Source of the DNA: Symsagittifera roscoffensis
Lineage: Eukaryota > Xenacoelomorpha > Acoela > Convolutidae
Direction of reading: 5' to 3'
DNA length: 64,000 nt
Assembly (NCBI RefSeq): GCF_963678635.1
Contig: NC_087063.1
Span: 32,314,599-32,378,598, forward strand
Shown: in pieces, positions 45,201 to 58,451 of the stretch
Layout of the letters: each line of letters opens with the position of its first letter
Position numbering within the stretch: the first letter of the stretch is position 1
The notes under the pieces: model-generated
Told to the model about the DNA's origin: nothing
The model's input: the letters and a program-made list of their open reading frames with translations, nothing else
The model's database searches: none
Translations under genes and position numbers: made by a program

Positions 45201-48200
45201 GCCGACGCCTCCTTTGCAGGGGACATGGAAGACGATGGCGTCATCAGCAATAGACTCCCATCGACTTCCCCATCGTCGTCCTCACTGAACCGGTATCCTA
45301 GCAAGTCTCTCTCCAACGCTCCTATATCCGTCTCACCCGGCTTTTCTGTCTTTCCTCCGATGTCGTCATCGTCCTGATCCATCAATTCATCGTCATTCGC
45401 ATCAAGCTTCGGCTTAGGCCCTGAAGGGCCTTGTCGTGTGTCTATGCCCGAGTCCGGCCGCGCCGGTACGGTCAGGTCTCCTGCGTGATAAAACAATTCA
45501 TCGTTCACCAGGAATTCTACGGACTCCTCGCCATGTGGTGCCAGGTCCTCTATCGTTATGTATGAGCCTCCTCTGCACTCCTTTGCCACTTCCAGCATCA
45601 CTACTTTCACTTCTCCAGACCACTTCAGTCTTGATAAGTCATCTCTGGGAGCATACACCTCGTTCCACATCCCAGTCGAGACATCTGGTCTCCTGGAAGG
45701 TGGTGCTTTGATCTTTTTCCTGCTCCAAGCATCAGGAAATGTGAAGTCAAACGTGCGCGCGGCTGCAACGTTCCAACTGATGAAGCGCGGCTCCATTCCT
45801 TCACTCCACTTCAGCATTCTCCTCTCTGCATCACGAGCTGCTCCGATGCGAGCCTTATCGGTGGGTATAGAGGGCATTGGTCCGGCAGCGGCCTGGACCC
45901 GGAAAGCCACGCTTGCTGGTTCTCTTTCGCGTGTGCGTAGGCTTCTGGCAAGAGTGGGACTCTCATTGCCGCTCCTGAATCTTTCACTACTGGTCTCAGA
46001 TTCCAAAGCTTCGGGTTAAACTGGATGTGGGAAAGGTCTTCGCGGCCCATTCGGCGGCCCACTTGAAGTTGTTGTTGAAATCCATCAACACCTAACCTGG
46101 CTCCGCTATTCTTCCGAACAGCCTATCGTCGCTGGCCAGCCCTCTCAGCTCCCACTGCTCTACCCAATTCAGCACGGAATAATCCACGACTGAGACCAGG
46201 TTGACATACAACACAGAATTCCTGTATGCCTTGACTTGCACGTCCGGGAACACGAAAGACATCACCGGTCCATACACCACCGTGACGAATTCCCGCAGTC
46301 CGTGAATCAGAGCCAACGGATCGATCCGCATCATGACAGCCAAATCTGTCAGCAAGGACATGCCACAATACTGCTTACATTCACCCGCATCCGTCGCCAC
46401 CTTATCTTCTCCCGTGACACTTCTGTTCTGTTGCAAGAGATATTGGAGCAGGAGAGTCCTCCAGTCTTTCATTTTCCTGAGCGAGGCGGTTTCCAACTGC
46501 GCGTTGAACTCACGACTTGTTCCTTGGAGTTGTTCGGGGTAACGCAACAGGACAATCAAATCACCCAGTCGACCGTAGGTCATGGCAATCAGAGTCAGGA
46601 GTCCATCCAACCTCAAATCTGCCAACGCTTGGGTGAAGAGGTTCGCCGGCCCCTTCACGAAATTCTCATGACAATTGTCACGTACAGGGCTAATATCAGG
46701 CCAATCGACAGCTTCCTGATATCCTTGACGAAGCTCGCGATCAGGTTCCGAGATGCCCTCGGATAACACGTCGACAGGAAGGATGGCGTCCATCCCACTC
46801 CCATTCCAACCAAGATGGCATCTGATCGTTGATATTGTGCCCTCGTGGCCAGAACATCAGCTTGGAACTTGTCCAACGACATCGTGTTTACATTCTGCAT
46901 CAATTTCAACATCATACCCCTAGCTAACTCCCGGGCATCAAACAAGTTCTTCAGATACACGTGTATCTCTTTGATCACTGCCGGCGCATGCTCGAACGCG
47001 TCCTCTCCATAACAGTATTGTTGACAAGTACAACCATAAGTTGTTGTGCGGCTTCGTGCGCAAAGCCATTGCCACGAGATATTCTTCCGCTGATGTCATG
47101 TTTTTCCTGACTGTCCTTCCCTGCTCATTCTCTGAGTGATCCATCTGTCTGAACCAGAGATCGTCAGCCACCTGTTGTACTAACAGAAGATCGTCATCTA
47201 CCCCTGGTCTTAACTTCAGCAATCTGGCGAAGTTGGACAGCTCCAACCCCAGAACCTCATCTAACACCAACCGAGTTGTGCTACAATCTTTGAGTCCCTG
47301 TATGGCATTGGAGATGTCAGCCCAAACGGCAGGAAGCTCGGATCGGGATGGGTAATAATTGTTGGGGTCTACCACTCTGTTCGGGGCAGGAATTATCACG
47401 TTGAACCGTCCCTCTGCTATTGTTGTGACCATCGTGTACACAAACTGAAGGGGTTCTGGCAATGCAGCGTACCCTGGTGACAACACAAAGACCACCTTCA
47501 CTATATTTTGGGTGAAACGTTGTTTTGCTGCTGTTTCTACCTCAGCCATCGCCGAGAGCAATGTCATTATTGCCTCCCCTATGACCTCATTGCTCGGGAT
47601 CGACCCATACGTCAGACGGGACAACGAGCCCCTGCTTTGCAGATGATCATTCGAGCCTGCAACCACTATCAACTGCGGCTCCATGCTGACCACCCTTCGC
47701 ACACTTATCATCAAGCCTATTGACTGTCCCCAGTCCAATTTAGGCGCCGTCAAGAAAATCACGTCGGGCCAAAAGAGAGAACGGGGCGTGAAGAGATAAT
47801 CCGAACTGGCCACTATCAGGTACTTGGCAGCTTTCATATCCAAGGGATCATAAGCGGCAAACAGCCCGTCACCGACTGGGTCTTCAGTTCCCCGTATCTC
47901 TTGTCATCTCCATCCACCGTGGTCGCTCGCGGGTAGTCTCTTGAATATTCGCCGGGCGTCTGACCTGGTGGTTTAGCAAATTGCCTGTACATCTTGTGAT
48001 GCTTGTTATTAGGCTTGCTATCCGTCTGAAACTTGCCCTTACGAGCAGGTGGCGTCAGTTCCCTGGCTCTCTGGCGGACGTCCGTAAGAGACCGGGTATT
48101 CAGAGGTCCAAAGGTATTGTCCTGAGGCAATCGCTTCAGGTCTGCGTGCCGGAGCGTAGTCGCGGAGCTGAACTGCTCCTGTTCTGCTAGCAGCCAATCC

Positions 48201-50389
48201 ACGCCCGGTATCCGATATAGTCGCGACACTGTGGGACTTTCTCCGCCGATCATTCTCATTGCGTCCTCCCGACACGCCAAGGTATTCATGTTCAACTTCA
48301 TTGACATGTCCGTCTTGTACTGTCCCCAATGACCAGGGTCTGGTCTGTTCCAAAGCAGCACGCTGCCTGGTTCAACTCCCTCCGCTGGCACGGCGCTCGT
48401 CGACGGTCCTGCTGCTGAAGCAGGGTTTGCCGTAGCGGGCGGGTCGTTCCTCCTAGACACGGTCTGGGAGTTATTCCTGTTCTGATCAACTGATCTCCCG
48501 AGTCGGCTTTCAAGCAGTTGTGTTCTGGGAGGAGGAGCAGTCCCTAGCCTCTCTCTTACGTTTGAGCTCGGAGCGATTGGTGCAGCTGTAGCCGTCTCCG
48601 TTGCCAAGGGCCCTAGGCGGTTGACGAGGGATTCGGGCACGCTTGCCCTTATTCTATTTCCTCCGGTCGAACTGGTCCAAGCCAGAGAACTGGTCGCCCT
48701 CGACTCCTGCTCCACTTCCCTCAACTGCGTCTGGAATACGTCATTGATCCAGTGTCTCCCTTGTTGGGTGTTGAAATGTATCCCATCTCTGGTGAGCGCG
48801 AGATGATCAATCATGCGCAACATGTTCTCGAGATCCAGAAGTCGCAGCTCGCCAGGGTTGTTTCTCACCAGACTGCGGATCATTTCGTTCCACCGTGTCA
48901 CGTTGCCATTCATAAAATCTGCCACTGTGGTGCCCACCATCGGGTTCTGTGGTATCGTGCACAGCACCACCAGCCTGGGTCTATACTTCTCCTTCAGTTC
49001 GTTCAGGAGGCAGACCAATAGAGGCTCCCACTTGCTCTCCGGAGTCAGTGGGGCTCTCGAGACGTCGTTGGTTCCCAGCATTATTACCAGCGCATCCAGG
49101 TGATCGTCGCTCTGGAATTCCATCATCTTGATGACCTGAGCCACTGAGGCTCCTCCAAAGGACAGAGTGGTAGTCTGACCATAGACGAAGATCTCATTCA
49201 GATCCCGCACCAAACTGTCTCCTATGATCAAGTGGCGACTCCCTGGGGGAATTACCTGGTCGCTCGTAGCGGGGTTCCAGCTCATGTCATTCAGGCAGGC
49301 TCGAGGATGCTCCGCGGCCACTTGCGTGAACTGGTGACGTGCCATCAGATTCTTCCTAATGTCTACCACGCGGGCCTTTTGAAAGGTTCCGCCATGCGCA
49401 GTCCCCGAGGACGCTAACGTGCGGGGTGCTCGCTCCGAACTATTGGATGAATGATCACGACGTTGGGAAGGAACGATCCTACCCAATGTCCGCCCAGTGG
49501 TTCTGTTAATCTCATCCACTGTTGCTCTGGCCACTTGATTGAATGATTCTTGGAACTGGGGAGCGAGATAGGTGTCAGAAGGGTCTGGTATCGTGTTGCT
49601 CTGACTGGGAGCAGACTGTTGTGTCTGCTGAGGAGCCTCGGGCCCTCTCGATGTACACAGCTCCTGTACTCTTGTCTTGGGGCGTGTGTCCCTGGATCCC
49701 TCCGAGGACTTCATCGTCGCCAGAACTTCCTGTGACACTTGGCTCACCTTTGCCATATACAGCTCCTTCAGGTGCTTTATTTCATCCTCCTTGTAGGCCA
49801 CCTGCAGATCTTCGTACTTCTTTTTCCATTCGTTTCTTCCTCGAGCTATCGCCCTATACTCCTGGAATTTGGCACACAGCTCGCTCTGATTTCTCTCCTT
49901 CTTCTCCAACGTCTCAATCGTCTCCGACGTCTGGATTTCTTTTTCGCTCACCCTCACTCTCTTCGGAGGAGAAGCAGCTATTGGAGAGTCGACCGAATGT
50001 GACGGGCCTGGCCCATCACGTTGTCTTTTCGCTCTGATGAGCGGCTGCGCAGGTTGGACCGGCAAGGACATCTCACCTAGCCGGTGGTCCCTCTGTTCAC
50101 CTAGTCCTGGCTCACGAGCCAGGTCGTGGCCAGACATTTCTCCACGCCGCCATCTCATCAGTCGATTTCCCGATTTCCCGGACCCACCGAAGGCCAACAT
50201 CAACACCACTTCTGTAGGGCGATTCCCTCGACCCTCTCGTCCTAACGCATTGAGGAGCGCGACCACAAACATCGCCAGCCCAGGTCTTCTCGTGTAAAGT
50301 CACAATCGATCAGCCGCTGATAGATATCGTCTAGAGTCGCTCCTAGACTCGCTGAGAGGAATTCCATTAGTTCATTCGTGTCACCCATT
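41614..50389 (-). pseudogene. GEa-2 third coding region (fossil)
   Basis: Counterpart of 20238-28994 with the same domain order: start at about 50387, coiled coil (about 49750-49960), SGNH (48740-49250), second SGNH-like (47300-47850), unknown C-terminal part (41614-47290). Long open stretches (for example 47834-50272 and 43133-46006) show that the domains were read continuously in the family. Several breaks. Confidence 0.75.
48740..49250 (-). pseudogene. GEa-2 SGNH/GDSL hydrolase-like domain (fossil)
   Basis: Best-preserved copy of the domain: HLIIGDSLVRDLNE (about 49190-49240), LSFGGASVAQ, LVIMLGTNDVSRAP (about 49050-49090), and LTRDGIHFNTQQGRHW (about 48750-48800). Ser, Gly, Asn and the D-x-x-H dyad are all present, so the family's domain has a full SGNH catalytic set. 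It is embedded in a long protein behind a coiled coil and has no signal peptide, which argues for intracellular or particle-associated action. Confidence 0.75.
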
Positions 50390-50890
50390 TCTTATCGTGT
50401 TGATTCTTGTTGTCGTGTAGTTTCTTCCGGTTCGTTTGGTTCATTGAATTCAATAAACAATTTCTGATCAATCAAGATCTAAAAAACAAGTCGCGACTTA
50501 AAACCATCATTTTTGGATAAAACATCATTCAAATCTTTAAAACTTTTCATTGAAATTCTCTTCTCAATTCTGATTTAAAAATTTAGCACCAAGGTGGATC
50601 GTCCACCTGTATCTTTGTCAAGGTAGCACAAATGAGCGCTGTCGCCTTGATTACCTGGAGTATCCTAGGTCTTTTATGACACAAAACATAAAACATATCA
50701 TAACAATAACATAACACATAAACATCACACATCTACACTATCACATAAAAACATAATCCCTAATATTGTACCTAAAACCTAATTCTAATCTAAAACTTGA
50801 CACTAATTCTTATCAAGTGAACTTAGTAAAAACCACTTATCACCAAATGCAATTCCTAGCATATGCTCAGATAGTATTTTTTATGTAAGT
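50390..50890 (-). other. GEa-2 spacer between third region and macro segment
   Basis: Counterpart of 19761-20237. Non-coding, and retains an AGGTGGA-cga-TCCACCT hairpin near 50590-50608. Confidence 0.6.
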
Positions 50891-50901
50891 AAGCCTCTAT
50901 G

Positions 50902-51490
50902 TCAGTTTCTGAAAATATCACCATGTACAAGGGCGTACAACTTTCTCGGAGGTAGCTTTCCCCTATTAGGATCATATACTGGTAACGAGAGAGATGTCAC
51001 TCCTCTCTCAACCAGAAAATCCCTAAGTCGATTCAAGGCCAATACCAAGCTCTCTGGATCTACGTGTTGCCTATCGGTGGCCTTAGTGACCAGGAAACAC
51101 AAATATTTCCCTGGTATCTGTGATGCAACAGGGGGCAGCGCTATCATCCCTCCCACACCAGGCCTCTGTTTCCATAAAAGTTCGATGTTCTTATACTCCC
51201 TTTTGAAATCCGCCGCTAGTGCTGTTTTGAAGCTTACGTCCGCGGTTATCGCTATAGCGCATGTGCGTTCCGTGAGTATGAAATCGCTGTCCGTTATGAC
51301 GATATTGTTCGAATAATGGTTCGGTAGATCAAAATACGATTCAAAGATTCGTCCAAAAGGTGGTGTTTTAGCATTCTCGCCCTCTGTCTCTAGTTCTCCG
51401 GTTTCTCTTGCCGATTTCATTTTTTTTATTATCAGATTTTTGGTGTGGGTGAGTCCTACCCCCACTCCCCGGACAAAAATATCCATCGAC
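50902..51490 (-). pseudogene. GEa-2 macro-domain segment (fossil)
   Basis: The clearest copy of the macro-like segment: AIAITADVSFKTALAADFK, a GVGGMIALPP turn, KYLCFLVTKATDRQHVDPES, LNRLRDFLVERGVTSLSLP, then LYALVHGDIF. The spacing fits an OARD1/Poa1-type macro domain of about 140 residues. In this copy the segment is read together with the acidic tail that follows integrase, so it is probably the C-terminal end of Pol rather than a separate gene. Confidence 0.6.
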
Positions 51491-52149
51491 GTCCCCGTCA
51501 ATCGCCCAAAGTCTAGAAGATCGAGGTTGGATTGTGGAACAAGTAGAGGACCATCTGGGGCGACCCAGTAGGACTCGGTATTGTCATGACTGACGTATTT
51601 GATGCAGTCTTTATCGACGTCCTGAATCATCAGGATCGTCTCTTTTGGATCTGTCGGCAGATCATGGAGCCATTCGAGCACCCGCAAGTTCGTTAGTTCT
51701 TGCTCATGAGTCTGTTCCGCTTTTGGTTCGAACTCCACTTTCGGTTCTCATCGATCGTCGATCCAATCCTGATCCATTTCATTCACCAAGTCGATATCTT
51801 CTAACACCACCACTTTGTCCAGTCCTACCAGCGAGTCCATCAGATCACTCACAACTATCCTGTCTACGACGATATCCTCGCCGTACGGATTGTATTTCTT
51901 CTTGTTTTTTCCTCTCTTGCTCTGGCGTGTTTCCATGGTGAGAGGAAAGTCAGGCTGTATTCCTTTGTCAATTTCGATTTGTTCCGGGCAGTCCCAGTCT
52001 TCCTCGACATAAGGTAGAGTTTCATCGTCAGCCTCTACTCGCTCAAACAACTCCAGATCCAGTGGTAGGTCGCAATCGTCCACCACCTCCTTCCCGTCGT
52101 TTTTGTCGCGAGTACCCCTTTCATTCACCTCACAAGCAGGATCACTATC

Positions 52150-53500
52150 AAATAGTCTCCCTCTTGCATGTCCGCTGGGGTGCACCAGTCCTCTGACGAG
52201 GCATTGTGTGGTTTGATATTTTCGTAATGAGCTGCTCTTCCAGTGCTCAATCGATAAAAACGACCTCCTTGGTGCACCTCTGTTATCTGAAATGGACCAC
52301 GCCAATTCTTTAATAATTTCTTGGTTCCTTTTGGTGGAACCACTTCCTGGAACAACCAGACGTAGTCGCCAACTGAGTAGGCTTTTGCATCGGCTGTCCT
52401 TTTATCAAACCTCCTTTTTGTCTAATTTGCGATTGTTGCGTGTTCCTCCTGCATAAGTCATTGAGGTCCTGCTGTCTTCTAATAACATCCCGCACGTACG
52501 TTTGCGGTGCTGTTCTCTTCCCCTCATATTCAGGGTAGAAAAACGTCAACGGAAGTGCTTTTTCGTGACCCGTTAGCATCATGTGCGGACTTATTCCCGT
52601 GGTAATATGCTCCGTGCTGTTGTAAGCACCCATCACTTGCGGCAAGTGCTTGTCCCAGTCATCTATGTAGCGTGAGCAATAGACTCTCAGCATGGATACC
52701 AGTGTGCGATTTTGCCTCTCGACTAGGCCATTCGTTTGCGGGTGATAAGTGGTCGAGTGGGCCTGCGCTACCTGCGACCTTTTCATTAACTCCTTCGTGA
52801 GATCACCCACGAATGCTTTGCCATTGTCCGATTGGAATGTGATGGGGCAGCCACGCCTCGCTATCCACACATTTATCAAATGATCGCATGTTTCTTCCGC
52901 CAATGCTGTCATGCAGGGTGCTGCCTCCGCATATTTCGAAAAAAAATGGTCGATCATTACCAGCACCTGATTATAGCCCGTTGCTGTCATGCAGATTTTC
53001 TGATGATCAATTTGCACCACTTCGTTGAATCCTGACGACTCTATTGACTGTAAGGGGAACCTTAGTTTCCTGGGATCCTTCGCCTGTTAACATGACAGGC
53101 ATGCGGCGATCCACTTCTCGCTAGCCTTCTTCAATCCCGGCCATTCGAATCGTTTCTGTATCCTGTTGTACACTTTGTCCACGCCTTGATGGCCCATCTG
53201 ATCATGTGAACGAAAGAGCAATTCGGTCTGATACAACTGTGGTAACACTATCGAATTGTATTTATAAAGGACCTTGTCCTCCTCTTTACGTTTACAGGCT
53301 ACAATTCCGTCCTTGTTCAGGTATAACAAGTCTTTTCTCTTCAGGTAGAATTGCTTCAAGATCTTGTAGCTGTCTTCTTCCAAGTCTCCCTTATCAGGTG
53401 CTCCATTCTCGACCCATCTCTTCAGACTGCTCGTCATTCTATCATTTAGTTGAGCCCTTAAGAGATCCGACAGCCTGTACCTGGCTTTCAATTACGCCTT
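52150..53500 (-). pseudogene. pol: GEa-2 integrase region (fossil)
   Basis: HHCC at about 53090-53205, VQIDHQ (about 53010-53020), FQSDNGKAF (about 52815-52840), LVERQNRT (about 52715-52740) and a WRGPFQITEV GPY/F module (about 52270-52300). Same order and spacing as GEa-1. Confidence 0.88.
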
Positions 53501-53959
53501 TACCACGTTCATTTGCCCACTCATTATTTCCGGAGCATGAGCATCGTCCATCAACTTGACACACCATATCTTTTTCAAAGGCGTCGCTTCCTGCACAGAT
53601 GGTTCCAGATTGGTACGGACGACCGTACCATGTGACAGCAATCTGGTTGGGCGTTTCGAGACTGCTATCAGCTCGAGCTCATCGGCGGCATTATCTACCA
53701 CAGCGAAGCTAGATCTCGACTTGATCCTGACTTCCTCAGTGGCTTGGGTCTGATTCAGTGTCCCATGTTCAGTGAACGAAGTTCTCAACAAGACCTCCTT
53801 CGGCATCGAGCTCACCATCTGGTTGACTATCGACCTGCAATCCCGTTCAACACCTCGGCTGCGAATGGACACTGGCCTCTTCTCTGTTCTCTCAGTGACA
53901 GTAGACCGCTGCATGGGCTCCATCCACTCACGATCATGCCTATCCACTTCCATGTCCAA

Positions 53960-55800
53960 TAAGTCACGGAGCTTCCCCACGACGTCCGGCGCCACGCTCA
54001 CCGTCCTGTTCAATAGAGCCATGCTGTTTATACCCAGCCTGGTAAGTTCTTGCTGTACCAAATTGGATCGGACTAGCAGATCCAGCGGAACGGGCTCGCC
54101 TCTGGCTAAAACCTTTATCTCCGCGGCCGTCTCCACTGGAAGGTCAGGGTGTCCGAGTATAGGATGTCTTGACTTGTCTAACCACCTAGTAAGTGGCAGT
54201 TTGTCGTAGGTTTCCTTGTCCAGAAATGAAAACCCGTCTTTGATTTCCGATTGGTTAGCCTGCTTCTCCTCGAGGCGCTCATAGAATTCTGTCTTTTTAC
54301 TGAGGCTATCTGCGTTCTGGTGCTTATCACGGGTACGGTGCTCTATGATCATGTAGTATCCATCCAGGCGCACGATCCAACGACCAATATAACTTTGGTC
54401 CATCAAATGGGTTTTCAGCCAGGCAAGGGCACGATTATCCACACGTAACTTGAAGGGAGCACTCCCCAAGTAGGCCCTGTATTTTTCCACGAAAGTGATC
54501 ACCGCGAACATCTCCGCTTTTGTTGCGCCGTACTTCATCTCAGTATCACTCAGGACTTTACTCCCGTAGGCTATCGGACGAAGAACCGTTTTTCCGTTCC
54601 ACTCCTGCTACTGGTGAAGTATGCCCGATTTCGCAACCACTGATTCATCCGTGTCCAGCACGAACATCGCCTTCTCTGTTGGCATGCCGAGGACCGGTGC
54701 CTCGCAAAGTTCACGTTTGATGTTCTCAAATGAAACTTGTGCCTCATCAGTCCAAGTAAACTTTTTGCCCTTGTTTCTCATCAACCGCTGCATGGGGTAT
54801 ATTTTGTCAGCGTAACCCTTGATAAATTCTCGATAATAATTAGCAAACCCCAAAAAACTCATCAGCTGTGTATCTGTTGCAGGTGCCTTCCAGGTCAACA
54901 CCGCTTCAACCGCTTCAGGATCTGGTCTCACTCCATGTTTATCCACCAGGCGGCCCAAATACTTTATAGAATCTCTGAGGATTTCACACTTAGAGGGTTT
55001 GCATTTCAGACCCGCCTGCTTCATGCAAGAAAACACCTCATCCAACCTCTCTATGTGGTCTTCTAAGATTGGTGTTGCAATCACGACATCATCGACATAA
55101 CACATGATGAGGTTCCCGTATTTCTTAGTGACGCTCGTGAGTGCCTGGGCCATCAGTCGCTGGAATGTGGCCGTCGCGTTGCACAATCCGACTGGAACAA
55201 TCCCAGCTCGCACGCGAAGTCTGTTTTTTCTCGATCTTGCTTTCGGAGTGGCACTTGCCAGAATGCAGAGCCCAAATCTAACGTCGTGAAGAACTTCACG
55301 TCTCCCAGCTTGGATAGGCTCTCATCGATGCGGGGAATCGGGTATGCGTCCTTTATAGTTACTGCGTTCAGATAACGGACATCACAACAACACCTGAGTT
55401 GCCCCCTTTCTTTTTCGCCATGACCACGCCACAAGCCCACGGGGGCCTCGACGGCTCGATCATGTCATACTCCATTAACATCTGAATTTCCTTCCTGCAC
55501 GCTTCTGACTTATTAGGGGTCATTCTCCTCGCCCCTTCCCTATGAGGTACCGAGCCCTCTTCTATCTCAATCTCGTGTTCTACAAAATTACAGCAACCTA
55601 TGTCGGCCTTATGTTTCGAAAAAATGTCTGCGTTCCGACTTAGCACCGCCCTGAGCGAATCTAGTTCCTTGTCTGATATTTTACCCTTCAAATGTTCTAT
55701 CTCAGGTAGGGCCAGTTTATTCGCTGCTAATTCTGCTTCTGTCGGCCTCTCGGGAAAGTTGGAACAACTAGACAACCCATCATCTGTTTCCGACTTCATT
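53960..55800 (-). pseudogene. pol: GEa-2 RT and RNase H regions (fossil), interrupted by LINE-J
   Basis: RNase H motifs (AEMFAVITFV, LRVDNRALAWL, QNADSLSK) at about 54290-54530. RT has MCYVDDVVIAT at about 55085-55115 and the FFTTLDLGSAFWQVPL block at about 55250-55300. The upstream edge at 55800 is the LINE-J insertion; the protease and gag side resumes at 59281. Confidence 0.88.
55793..55800. repeat. Target site duplication of LINE-J (left)
   Basis: ACTTCATT, repeated exactly at 59281-59288. The GEa pol sequence is continuous across the two if one copy is ignored (compare 14290-14330). Confidence 0.85.
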
Positions 55801-55885
55801 AGCCTAATTGTTGTGATAAACTTATTAAATAGCTTCAGATAAGTAATAGTACGATTTATCTTGATCGTCACCAGCATCTGGGACA

Positions 55886-56404
55886 ATGATTAAAAGACGA
55901 GATTCCAACAACTACATAAAGAAAGAAATAGGGTGCTCCAGTGACTGCTGTGATATATGGACAACAGTTTCATTGCCAAAATCTATCGCCGTTTCAACTC
56001 TAGAAAAAGCAGACTTTCTTTGTGGTTTTTTTGCCACAAAAAGACTAGCAGAACTTAAAGTGCATCATAAAACGAAGACTGAAGCCTCTTACGCCGAAAT
56101 TACGAAGAATATGAAAAACAGCAGTCTCTGCGCCACCATTGTTGAACAGGTTAAAGCGGAAGAAAAACAACAAACGAAAAAATCAAACAACCTTGTTATC
56201 CGTGGTTTGAAAGCCGACAAAGATCAAACCGACAAAGAGATGCTAACAGATTTAGCTAGTGTGGTTTCTGTCACACTTAAAGAAGACGAATTTACAACAC
56301 GCCGAATCAAGAACAAAAACAACGCCAATGCGAATCCGCTCCTCATCATTACGTTCAAAGACGCCATAACACATCTAAAACTACTGAAAAGTAGCAAAAA
56401 ATGA
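55886..56404 (+). pseudogene. LINE-J ORF1, main part
   Basis: 172 residues, with an RRM-like core as in many LINE ORF1 proteins: NNLVIRGLKADKDQTDKE, then FTTRRIKNKNNANANPLLIITFKDA. ORF1 proteins bind element RNA and help strand exchange. The frame stops at 56402 in AAAAAATGA. The typical continuation (FISPDYTKAEQAQWYELRQE) lies in the next frame from 56401 to 56577, so the A-run holds a one-base shift, either damage or a slippery site. Confidence 0.65.
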
Positions 56405-56577
56405 AAGATTGTGATGAATTTAAGGGAGTATTTATCAGCCCTGACTATACAAAGGCCGAACAAGCACAATGGTATGAGCTACGACAAGAGCTGAGAAGCA
56501 AAGAGAGACTGACTCGGAAAAAACATGGTTTATCAGAAACAATATGGTGGTTTCACTATGACTACAGCAGTCAATGA
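56401..56577 (+). pseudogene. LINE-J ORF1, C-terminal end in shifted frame
   Basis: 58 residues beginning MKDCDEFKGVFISPDYTKAEQ, the PD.T..EQ..Y..LR.EL.. pattern that closes many LINE ORF1 proteins. It ends at TGA 56575-56577, which overlaps the ORF2 ATG (56574-56576) as ATGA, a common arrangement for stop-restart translation of LINE ORF2. Confidence 0.65.
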
Positions 56578-58451
56578 AACCTAACACAGAAGAGCCGAAA
56601 GGAATTCTGTGGAACATAGAAGGTTCTAAGACAAACATTCCACTACTGACAAACAATGAACTCGACACGGATATAATACTACTAACAGAAACGCTAGCTA
56701 CACATGACATCTCTTGCCTTTTACCAGGTTTTTACTGTTACTTTGCCGAAGCCGTGAAGCCACAGAGAGGACGGCCTATGGGAGGCTTATCTATTTGCGT
56801 CAGCAAGAGCCTAGACTGCAGAAGCACCGAGTTCTATAGAAATGAAAATATGGAGTGTGTATCTCTTATTTTACTTACCATCATTGTTTGCTACTACCCA
56901 CCGAACACCTGCGTTGATGATATTCTTATTGACATCTGTCAATTCCTAGACACAGTGCCCACCTGTGCAAAAATCCTACTCGGTGGCGATTTCAACTGTC
57001 GCATTGATGGTGATCACGTACGGGGTGAGATCCTATGTGAAAACCTACAATTTGCTGGCCTTCACTGCATCAACTCTCCAGAAAATTGCACTTTTTATTC
57101 CCACAACGGCTCGAGTACGATTGATCTTTTCTTTGCAAAAAATATAACAGCAACAATTCCGGCTACGCAACAAATGTTTCAGACAAAACACCAGATTGTT
57201 TCCTGCAGAGTAGTTTTTCATGCCGGGAAAGTCGACAAGAAGAAACAGCACGCCCTCCTCTTCGACCCTAACACCTACGAACAGCATCAACTTGTCATGT
57301 ATGACAACTTGTCAGAGTCAAATAATTGCAACTCTCATTTCCTTAAATTAAGCTACAACATTTCGAGACCACGCAAGAAGAGACATTCAAAGCCGTGGTT
57401 CGACAGGCACTGCTACCAAGCGCACAAAACTTTGAAACTACAATGGTACCTAACAATTACCGTAGAAAGCAGTTTGGGGAGCTACTCTCAAGCGAAATGG
57501 TCTTTCAAGGCACTATGCAGAAAAAAACGCACAGCACACGAGAAAGATCGCGAAGAAACTATTATTATCACTGCAAAAGCTGACCGATCCAAGTTTTGGA
57601 GCATTTTGAGTAGCAAGAAACACCCCAACATGCCCTCTCAAGTACAACAAGACGTGTGTATTACTCATTTTGAAGCCTTATTCGAAGGCGAGAGAGACGT
57701 TAGCTTCCCAGAAGAACCCAGTTCATGCGAGTACTACGACCTGGACCGCCCAGTTTCTCTACCAGAAGTTACACAAGCAATATCAAGACAAGCCAACAAC
57801 AAAGCTCCAGGACCTGATATGATTGCCGGTGATTTTTTGAAACAAATATTTGGTCTCCTGTATTTGCATATTTTTACGCTGTTCCAGGTCTGTTTTGACT
57901 CAAAAGCCATTCCCAATGCCTGGCGAGTGTCAAATCTGATACCGCTTTACAAAAGAAAAGGCAGCAAAAAAGATCCGGATTGCTACCGGGGCATAGCCCT
58001 CTTAAACTGTATATATAAATGTTATACATCGATACTCCACCACCGGCTAGCTACTTGGTGCGAACAGCATGGAAAAATTCCAGGCGTCCAGTATGGCTTC
58101 CGTAGAGGTAGATCAACCATTCATGCCATTAGCATTCTCAGGGAGAACATTGACACATCAATCGCAACAAATGGCCACCTCTATGCGTGCTTCATCGATT
58201 TCCGTAAGGCTTTCGACAGCATTGATCGCTCTACTTTATTTCAAAAATTGGCGAAGATGGGTGTATCCAACAATTTTCTGCTCGTCCTACATGATATCCT
58301 ACGTCACAATATGGTACATGTTGTTTATGATGGTTATCTATCTTCCCCGATACTCCAGCGGCTTGGTCTACCACAAGGAGACAAACTCTATCCTCTTTTG
58401 TTTTCCCTGTTTATTGCTGATTTGGCAGAAATTTTTGTTCAGTGTAAGTGA
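56574..58451 (+). pseudogene. LINE-J ORF2, endonuclease and first part of RT
   Basis: 625 residues. The APE endonuclease is represented by ILWNIEGSKTN, ILLTETLAT (Glu), LLGGDFNCRIDGD and a STIDLFFAKN (ID) motif (about residues 10-200). RT begins with NKAPGPDMIAGDF and has FIDFRKAFDSIDR (first Asp) and LGLPQGDKLYPLLF. The stop TGA at 58449-58451 lies just before FCIFYADDVV, which continues in the same frame, so this is a single premature stop between the RT blocks. Confidence 0.8.
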
